A DNA stretch of 64,000 nt, taken from Cladorhizidae sp. MBARI D1340-BT2 (lineage: Eukaryota > Porifera > Demospongiae > Poecilosclerida > Cladorhizidae). The stretch is from assembly GCA_028752905.1 (NCBI GenBank), contig JAQNBH010000004.1, forward strand, positions 1,844,610 through 1,908,609. The letters run 5' to 3'. Position 1 is the stretch's first letter. Every line of letters begins with the position of its first letter. A program made the position numbers and the translations under genes. Under the pieces are notes generated by a model. The model ran no database searches. It was not told the origin of the DNA and saw only the letters and a list, made by a program, of their open reading frames with translations. Of this stretch, positions 56,427 to 64,000 are shown one piece after another.

Positions 56427-57985
56427 GCCTGCTAGTTGGTGTGTAGTCCTACCTGTACTGCCATGCTAGTTGGTGTGTAGTCCTACCTGTACTGCCATGC
56501 TAGTTGGTGTGTAGTCCTACCTGTACTGCCATGCTAGTTGGTGTGTAGTCCTACTGTACTGCCATGCTAGTTGGTGTGTAGTCCTACCTGTACTGCCATG
56601 CTAGTTGGTGTGTAGTCCTACCTGTACTGCCATGCTAGTTGGTGTGTAGTCCTACCTGTACTGCCATGCTAGTTGGTGTGTAGTCCTACCTGTACTGCCA
56701 TGCTAGTTGGTGTGTAGTCCTACCTGTACTGCCATGCTAGTTGGTGTGTAGTCCTACCTGTACTGCCATGCTAGTTGGTGTGTAGTCCTACCTGTACTGC
56801 CATGCTAGTTGGTGTATAGTCCTACCTGTACTGCCATGCTAGTTGGTGTGTAGTCAGTCCTACCTGTACTGCCAGTAGTTGGTGTGCAGTCCTAACTGTA
56901 CTGCCATGCTAGTTGGTGTGTAGTCCTACCTGTACTGCTATCCTAGTTGGTGTGTAGTCCTACCTGTGCTGCCATGCTAGTTGGTGTGCAGTCCTACCTG
57001 TACTGCCATGCTAGTTGGTGTGCAGTCCTACCTGTACTGCCATGCTAGTTGGTGTATAGTCCTACCTGTACTGCCATGCTAGTTGGTGTGTAGTCCTACC
57101 TGTACTGTCATGCTAGTTGGTGTGCAGTCCTAACTGTACTGCCATGCTAGTTGGTGTGTAGTCCTACCTGTACTGCCATGCTAGTTGGTGTGTAGTCCTA
57201 CCTGTACTGTCATGCTAGTTGGTGTGTAGTCCTACCTGTACTGTCATGCTAGTTGGTGTGTAGTCCTACCTGTACTGCCATGCTAGTTGGTGTGTAGTCC
57301 TACCTGTACTGCCATGCTACGTAGTTGGTGTGTAGTCCTACCTGTACTGTCATGCTAGTTGGTGTGTAGTCCTAACTGTACTGTCATGCTAGTTGGTGTG
57401 TAGTCCTGCCTATACTGCCATGCTAGTTGGTGTGTAGTCCTACCTGTACTGCCATGCTAGTTGGTGTGCAGTCCTACCTGTGCTGCCATGCTAGTTGGTG
57501 TGTAGTCCTACCTGTACTGCCATGCTAGTTGGTGTGTAGTCCTAACTGTACTGTCATGCTAGTTGGTGTAGTCCTGCCTGTACTGCCATGCTAGTTGGTG
57601 TGCAGTCCTACCTGTACTGCCATGCTAGTTGGTGTGTAGTCCTACCTGTACTGCCATGCTAGTTGGTGTGCAGTCCTACATGCACTGCCATGCTAGTTGG
57701 TGTGTAGTCCTACCTGTACTGCCATGCTAGTTGGTGTGTAGTCCTACCTGTACTGTCATGCTAGTTGGTGTGTAGTCCTACCTGTACTGCCATGCTAGTT
57801 GGTGTGTAGTCCTACCTGTACTGCCATGCTAGTTGGTGTGTAGTCCTACATGTACTGCCATGCTAGTTGGTGTGTAGTCCTACCTGTACTGCCATGCTAG
57901 TTGGTGTGTAGTCCTACCAGTACTGCCATGCTAGTTGGTGTGTAGTCCTACCTGTACTGCCATGCTAGTTGGTGTGTAGTCTAGC
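56427..57985. repeat. 34-bp minisatellite, about 46 copies
   Basis: The unit contains ttggtgtgtagtcctacctg and tactgccatgctag. Copies are highly uniform, with tgtag/tgcag and gccatg/gtcatg variants. Confidence 0.95.
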
Positions 57986-58075
57986 ACTTAACAGTTCCCA
58001 TTATAAAAGCTTTCTCTGTGCAAGATTGAAAGTTGACTTAATTAGATCTTTGTTACTATAATCGAGTTCTCAAAA

Positions 58076-59628
58076 GCTCACTGAGTCATGGACACCAGAT
58101 GAGAGAGCTCCTTATGCTGTACAGCACTGAGTCATGGACACCAGATGAGAGAGCTCCTTATGCTGTACAGCACTGAGCCATGGACATCAGATGAGAGAGC
58201 TCCTTATGCTGTACAGCACTGAGTCATGGATACCAGATGAGAGAGCTCCTTATGCTGTACAGCACTGAGTCATGGACACCAGATGAGAGAGCTCCTTATG
58301 CTGTACAGCACTGAGTCATGGACACCAGATGAGAGAGCTCCTTATGCTGTACAGCACTGAGTCATGGACACCAGATGAGAGAGCTCCTTATGCTGTGTAG
58401 CACTGAGTCATGGACACCTGATGAGAGAGCTCCTTATGCTGTGTAGCACTGAGTCATGGACACCAGATGAGAGAGCTCCTTATGCTGTACAGCACTGAGT
58501 CATGGACACCAGATGAGAGAGCTCCTTATGCTGTACAGCACTGAGTCATGGACACCAGATGAGAGAGCTCCTTATGCTGTACAGCACTGAGTCATGGACA
58601 CCAGATGAGAGAGCTCCTTATGCTGTACAGCACTGAGTCATGGGCACCAGATGAGAGAGCTCCTTATGCTGTACAGCACTGAGTCATGGACACCAGATGA
58701 GAGAGCTCATTATGCTGTACAGCACTGAGCCATGGACACCAGATGAGAGAGCTCCTTATGCTGTACAGCACTGAGTCATGGACACCAGATGAGAGAGCTC
58801 CTTATGCTGTACAGCACTGAGTCATGGGCACCAGATGAGAGAGCTCCTTATGCTGTACAGCACTGAGTCATGGACACCAGATGAGAGAGCTCCTTATGCT
58901 GTACAGCACTGAGTCATGGACACCAGATGAGAGAGCTCCTTATGCTGTACAGCACTGAGTCATGGACACCAGATGAGAGAGCTCCTTATGCTGTACAGCA
59001 CTGAGTCATGGATACCAGATGAGAGAGCTCCTTATGCTGTACAGCACTGATGGACACCAGATGAGAGAGCTCCTTATGCTGTACAGCACTGTCATGGACA
59101 CCAGATGAGAGAGCTCCTTATGCTGTGTAGCACTGAGTCATGGGCACCAGATGAGAGAGCTCCTTATGCTGTGTAGCACTGAGTCATGGATACCAGATGA
59201 GAGAGCTCCTTATGCTGTACAGCACTGAGTCATGGACACCAGATGAGAGAGCTCCTTATGCTGTACAGCACTGAGTCATGGACACCAGATGAGAGAGCTC
59301 CTTATGCTGTACAGCACTGAGTCATGGATACGAGAGAGCTCCTTATGCTGTACAGCACTGAGTCATGGACACCAGATGAGAGAGCTCCTTATGCTGTGTA
59401 GCACTGAGTCATGGACACCAGATGAGAGAGCTCCTTATGCTGTACAGCACTGAGCCATGGACACCAGATGAGAGAGCTCCTTATGCTGTACAGCACTGAG
59501 CCATGGACACCAGATGAGAGAGCTCCTTATGCTGTACAGCACTGAGTCATGGACACCAGATGAGAGAGCTCCTTATGCTGTGTAGCACTGAGTCATGGAC
59601 ACCAGATGAGAGAGCTCCTTATGCTGTG
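58076..59628. repeat. 46-bp minisatellite, about 34 copies
   Basis: The unit contains cactgagtcatggacaccag and atgagagagctccttatgct. gtacag/gtgtag variants alternate at the unit end. Confidence 0.95.
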
Positions 59629-59654
59629 CATGTGTCTACAGACTTTGTCCCAAG

Positions 59655-60825
59655 ACCTAACCCTAGTCATTGTCCAAGCACTAACCCTAGTCATTGTCCA
59701 GGCCCTAACACTAGTCATTGTCCAAGCCCTAACACTAGTCATTGTCCAGGCCCTAACACTAGTCATTGTCCAAGCCCTAACCCTAGTCATTGTCCAAGTC
59801 CTAACCCTAGTCATTGTCCAGGCCCTAACACTAGTCATTGTCCAAGCCCAAACCCTAGTCATTGTCCAAGCCCTAACCCTAGTCATTGTCCAAGCCCTAA
59901 CCCTAGTTATTGTCCAAGCCCTAACACTAGTCATTGTCCAGGCCCTAACACTAGTCATTGTCCAAGCCCTAACCCTAGTCATTGTCCAAGCCCTAACCCT
60001 AGTCATTGTCCAAGCCCTAACACTAGTCATTGTCCAAGCCCTAACCCTAGTTATTGTCCAAGCCCTAACCCTAGTCATTGTCCAAGCCCTAACCCTAGTC
60101 ATTGTCCAAGCCCTAACCCTAGTCATTGTCCAAGCCCTAACACTAGTCCTTTTCCAAGCCCTAACCCTAGTCATTGTCAAGCCCTAACACTAGTCCTTTT
60201 CCAAGCCCTAACCCTAGTCATTGTCCAAGCCCTAACCCTAGTCATTGTCCAAGCCCTAACCCTAGTCATTGTCCAAGCCCTAACACTAGTCATTGTCCAA
60301 GCCCTAACCCTAGTTATTGTCCAAGCCCTAACCCTAGTCATTGTCCAAGCCCTAACCCTAGTCATTGTCCAAGCCCTAACCCTAGTCATTGTCCAAGCCC
60401 TAACACTAGTCCTTTTCCAAGCCCTAACCCTAGTCATTGTCAAGCCCTAACACTAGTCCTTTTCCAAGCCCTAACCCTAGTCATTGTCCAAGCCCTAACC
60501 CTAGTCATAATCCAAGCCCTAACCCTAGTCATAATCCAAGCCCTAACCCTAGTCATTGTCCAAGCCCTAACCCTAGTCATTGTCCAAGCCCTAACCCTAG
60601 TTATTGTCCAAGCCCTAACCCTAGTCATTGTCCAAGCCCTAACCCTAGTCATTGTCCAAGCCCTAACCCTAGTCATTGTCAAGCCCTAACACTAGTCCTT
60701 TTCCAAGCCCTAACCCTAGTCATTGTCCAAGCCCTAACCCTAGTCATTGTCCAAGCCCTAACCCTAGTCATTGTCCAAGCCCTAACCCTAGTCATTGCAC
60801 TAACCCTAGTCATTGCATTCCGACA
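59655..60825. repeat. 24-bp minisatellite with telomere-like CCCTAACCCTAG, about 48 copies
   Basis: The unit contains ccaagccctaaccctagtca plus ttgt. Since 24 is a multiple of three, several frames stay open (repeats of SPNPSHCP, ALTLVIVQ and AWTMTRVR), which is not evidence of coding. A larger block of about 263 bp containing the ccttttccaag variant repeats around 60146, 60193, 60409 and 60456. Confidence 0.95.
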
Positions 60826-60829
60826 TATA

Positions 60830-62067
60830 ATATATATATATATACATATTAACACACTGACCACACCTCTTCACCCAAGTCTTATACGCTGACATACACA
60901 GAGCAATGTGCCCCTCCCTCCCCATACGGACATCCACCTCAAGCAAAGTGTGCCAGGGGGACGTGTGTAAAGTATTTCTGGCGTGTACTCACCTGTCGTA
61001 TGTGGACGTCTTCAAGAAATACCTCAGCAGTCTAGTCATACCAACTAAGATGTATTATCACCTCCTCAATGTCTGTCTGTGTGTGTGAACATATTAACTG
61101 TTAAAGGTCAAAGTCCTAATTAGGTGGCATGAACATAACTTGACAGAGCAAGTTGACCCTTAGCAAGGGATAAGGTCAAAGGTCAACGAGAAGGATCTGT
61201 CTTTTTATGAGTTTTCAAGTTAATCTCTAGCAACCATCAGAGATGTCCCTAGCAACCATAAGCTATGGGATAGCAGTAATGTTGTAACTAAATATAGTCA
61301 TGAAGAAAGTGCCCCTGTTGCAGGCAGCAAATGTGGGTAGTGCAAAATCATGGATTTTGTGCATTGTGCAGCACAAAGTCATGCTGCCAGTTTGCCCAGA
61401 CCCTCTCCATGTGTGCATATTGAGAGGTAGGCTGGAGCAACACATCAACCAACAGACTACTTTAGCCACCCTTTACCAGTATTAGATCAACTCCATCACA
61501 GACTTGCTTCTTCACCAGCATTGCAGGAGAGCAGTCCGTCACTAACCCATGTAGCGTTAAGTTTCACCTTGTGGCCCGTCCAACTGTCAGTGATAAACAT
61601 TTTAAACGGCAACCACAACAAAGTAACAACGCTAAGATTAAATGGCTCCAGATTTCTCCGAGGTAGGTACAGGCCTCTACGCACCAGGTTCAACTTCAGA
61701 GAGGTCAAATATACTGCTAGTTGATAGAGAAATCCTTCGTTTCCTTGGGTAGATATCCATCACTTTGAAGGGAGTCAAAACTAGGACGATCAGTGGATTC
61801 ATAAATAATTATTGGTGCGCGATCCCGACGTGGACGACGAAGTCACTTATAGGGCCAGATTATTTGCACGCGCGAAGTAAGGCGCGCGATAAGGAGCTAA
61901 GGCAGAACTTCGGACCCCTGTCGTCACAGGGAATCTTTATTTCGGCCGTATTAAATAATCTCTTGTATGATGTACATTGGCTTATTCCCTATAGTCCTTT
62001 ATTAGTGCTGATAATGGGGGACAAGGACAAGAAGAGAGGACTCATGCCCTGCAGGCCTGCTAATAAT
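60830..62067. other. No recognisable gene
   Basis: Mostly unique sequence with a short (TA)n. Frames at 60906-61088, 61300-61485, 61521-61724 and 61765-62073 (+) show no motif I can name. A host exon here cannot be excluded. Confidence 0.4.
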
Positions 62068-62113
62068 TGTTGAGCATGCATGAGATAATGGACATTTTGT
62101 GGGAGGAGGCCAC
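62068..62113 (+). pseudogene. GIY-YIG-type remnant, short
   Basis: EHA*DNGH followed, after a shift, by WEEATT matches EHAWDNGH...EEATIL at the window's right end. Only about 46 bp can be recognised. Confidence 0.4.
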
Positions 62114-62240
62114 AACCTATTTATTATAATTTTATTTTATTATTATATGTTTATCATTTAAAAAATATTATCATTATTGTCGTTGTTATTATTATTACTA
62201 TTTATTTATTATTTGTTATTATTATTGTTATTATTATTAA

Positions 62241-62357
62241 CACCTTCTCAATAATCCATTTTCATTCACTCGACGTTTAGAATATATGCTCTAGTCTTCA
62301 TCAGGAATATTGAAGTCTAGAGCATCTAGTCGAAATGTTGAGTTATTGAGAAGGTGA
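62241..62357. repeat. Inverted repeat (foldback)
   Basis: caccttctcaataat at the left is mirrored by attattgagaaggtg-type text at the right (ttattgagaaggtg). An inner pair, tgctctagtcttcatcagga and gaagtctagagca, also mirrors. Related text (ctctagccttcatcagga) occurs at 63641-63781. Confidence 0.75.
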
Positions 62358-62639
62358 TTTTAATGTTATTATGTATTGTAAATAATTGTTGTTTTATTCC
62401 TAGTCCTCATCCAGAATAATGAGACGCTAAGGCTCGCGTGAGCCTGTTATATACCTGTAGCTAGCTATCCACCACATGCGCCTATATGGCACATGCACCG
62501 GATGTAAAAATATATATATAAAAATAACAAACACATTAATTAATTAATAATAAAAAATAAATAAACAAATATAAATTTACATAAATAATAAATAAACATA
62601 AATATAAAACAACAATTACATGTAATAATAACATCCTAT

Positions 62640-63560
62640 CCCTCCATCCATTCTTAGCCACAATATTTATCAGCCTACCTTCCTCCACCTGTGCAGGCCT
62701 CCTATCATCATAGACAATATTTTCTCCTCCCTCCTCTCTGCCAACTTCCTCCATCCCAAGTCCCCCAGCACTGCCACTCCTGCCACCATGTTGCTAGCCC
62801 CTAATAGGTTTCTTCCTACTCTCAGCTGAGCTGACTCTCTAATTTCCTACAAGCAGTCTTCCCTCCTGTCAGCCACACTTCAGCAGCATGTCCCGGGCTT
62901 GGCCTAGCCAACAGCTCCCACACCGTCCTATACACCTCTCTATACAATTCTGCTTTTCCATTCACTTTACTCATCCACACTCACTGCCTTTCCAATACAT
63001 TCCTCTTGCTTTAATCCTCATTTTCTCCAAATGTATATATATATTCCTTCTCAGTTTCTGATCAAACCACACCTCCAGGTATCTGAAGACTACTTCCAGC
63101 TCCTCTCCATCAATATTCCTCTTCACACTATTCCTCCCTTTCCCAGCGACCATTACCTTACTCTTCTTCTTATTAAACTTCAACTTCCATCTTATTGCAT
63201 AGTCATATCCAACATTCCTTGCAACTCCACTCCTGTGCCCACCAACAGCACAATATCATCAGCATAGAGTAATGCACCACACCATGTACGGTGCATGTAC
63301 CATCCACCTTCAATCCCAGCTCAGCTACCTCTCACCATTCCCGACAGATATATGATGTTGGTGATAAAGGACAAGCCTATATACCTAAGTCCCCTCTCTA
63401 TCCCAAACCATCTCATGATCTCCATTCCATGCAGCACTATCCTAACTTTCACCCCATTCATTGTAGAGGCCTTCACACATTCTTATACATTTCTCCTCCA
63501 AGCCTTTGGGAAGTCAATGCAGTCTGAACTTTGGACTCTTGTCGTCCTTGGCCATCGTTA
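62640..63560 (-). pseudogene. LINE (jockey/I-like) reverse transcriptase fragment
   Basis: Reading minus: SPLSPTSYICREW (the GxPLSP motif), then LYADDIVLL with the catalytic YADD encoded at 63255-63266. KFNKKKSKVMVAGKGRNS, VFRYLEVWFDQKLRRNI and LRVGRNLLGASNMVAGVAVL with DLGWRKLAERREE follow. These are RT palm and thumb motifs of non-LTR retrotransposons in the right order. They are spread over different frames with several stops, so this is a relic. No endonuclease or ORF1 is visible. Confidence 0.75.
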
Positions 63561-63640
63561 TTTCTGTTATCAATGAACTAACATTACAATAACCTTCCCA
63601 ATTAATTGAAATTGTATTCTCTCGAAGTTTGGATTGATGC

Positions 63641-63781
63641 TCTAGCCTTCATCAGGAATAATGACTAGATGCTCTAGCCTTCATCAGGAATAATGACTAC
63701 ATGCTCTAGTCTTCATCAGGAATATTGACTAGATGCTCTAGCCTACAGTATAATGACTTGCTACTCTAGCCTTCATCAGGA
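63641..63781. repeat. 32-bp tandem repeat, about 4.5 copies
   Basis: Unit gctctagccttcatcaggaa plus taatgactagat, with small variants. It adjoins the GIY-YIG remnant and resembles the foldback at 62241-62357. Confidence 0.9.
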
Positions 63782-63789
63782 TAGAATTT

Positions 63790-63965
63790 TGGTGGCGTGG
63801 TTTCAAGTTCAGGCTCTTCAGAGTAGCTCAGGAAAGTCCATTCCACAGTCTCAATTGAACCGCTCACACTTTTGTGCTAGGCTGATATGTACAAAGCCAC
63901 CTTCACTAGCAGCTCCTTCTGTCTTCTGGCCTGGTCCAAGATGGTGGCTTCCTCCAGATGTCCAT
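63790..63965 (-). pseudogene. GIY-YIG endonuclease C-terminal remnant (inverted relative to 62-190)
   Basis: The minus strand reads AEHAWDNGHLEEATILDQAR, then RQKELLVKVALYIS, a stop, and FN*DCGM. It aligns with the plus-strand remnant at the start of the window both in protein motifs and in flanking DNA (ccagaagacagaa, tcagcctagcac, gactgtggaatggact). Stops mark it as dead. Confidence 0.55.
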
Positions 63966-64000
63966 TATCCCATGCATGCTCAGCAATTGCAAATGTCCCT

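Noticed and set aside
56427..59628. CRISPR-like appearance of regularly repeated 34- and 46-bp units.
   Set aside because: There are no unique spacers; the units are head-to-tail copies. The context is eukaryotic.
59560..60892. Proline/serine-rich or hydrophobic repeat proteins in the 24-bp array.
   Set aside because: Same cause: the 24-bp unit keeps several frames open at once.
60906..62073. Several short frames as exons of a host gene.
   Set aside because: No recognisable motif or consistent splice phase by eye. A protein search would be needed to revive this.

Overview
This is a gene-poor, repeat-saturated stretch of an animal nuclear genome. GT-AG introns, Ty3/Gypsy, P/THAP, pogo/Tigger, hAT and Ginger-type elements, long AT-rich satellites, (TTA)n microsatellites and very large minisatellites rule out a prokaryote. 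An aquatic invertebrate, possibly a sponge, is my guess from the element mix and the tagctagc-rich tracts. That guess is weak. I see no convincing single-copy host gene, tRNA, rRNA or CRISPR.

Layout. 0-6.4 kb: remnants of a GIY-YIG-type retroelement and a restriction-like endonuclease (REL-ENDO-like) retroelement, (TTA)n tracts, a 46-bp minisatellite and a near-perfect palindrome. 6.4-12.6 kb: about 104 copies of a 60-bp minisatellite that is open on both strands. 12.6-17.9 kb: Ty3/Gypsy copy 1 (minus strand, disabled), abutting that array. 17.9-23.8 kb: two more REL-ENDO-like fragments, microsatellites, an inverted repeat and a duplicated AT-rich block. 23.8-26.5 kb: a THAP-type DNA transposon with terminal inverted repeats. 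27.4-30.0 kb: AT-rich satellite that switches orientation. 30.4-40.5 kb: an intron-containing Ginger1-like gene on the plus strand (Gypsy-type integrase, then Ulp1-like protease, then PHD finger), with a Tigger element and a hAT element nested in one intron and one exon inverted. 41.0-43.7 kb: a decayed Gmr1-like Ty3 element with integrase encoded before reverse transcriptase. 43.7-55.0 kb: a diverged satellite/duplication field interrupted by Ty3/Gypsy copy 2 (minus strand, intact 1668-codon gag-pol). 54.0-60.8 kb: five neighbouring minisatellites with units of 34, 39, 34, 46 and 24 bp. 61-64 kb: unassigned sequence, a LINE reverse transcriptase fragment and further GIY-YIG remnants.

How it fits together. 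Ty3 copies 1 and 2 are subfamilies of one lineage with TAG...CTA long terminal repeats. In both, the primer-binding site directly next to the 5' LTR is complementary to a stretch inside the LTR of the same transcript (15 and 18 nt, 68 and 67 nt apart). The paired sequences differ between copies but covary. This is the signature expected of a self-primed (Tf1-like) element rather than a tRNA-primed one. Copy 2 has a 5-bp target duplication, LTRs differing at one base and an intact frame, so it may still be mobile. Copy 1 has identical LTR sequence but two nonsense codons and a deletion that removes the protease active site.
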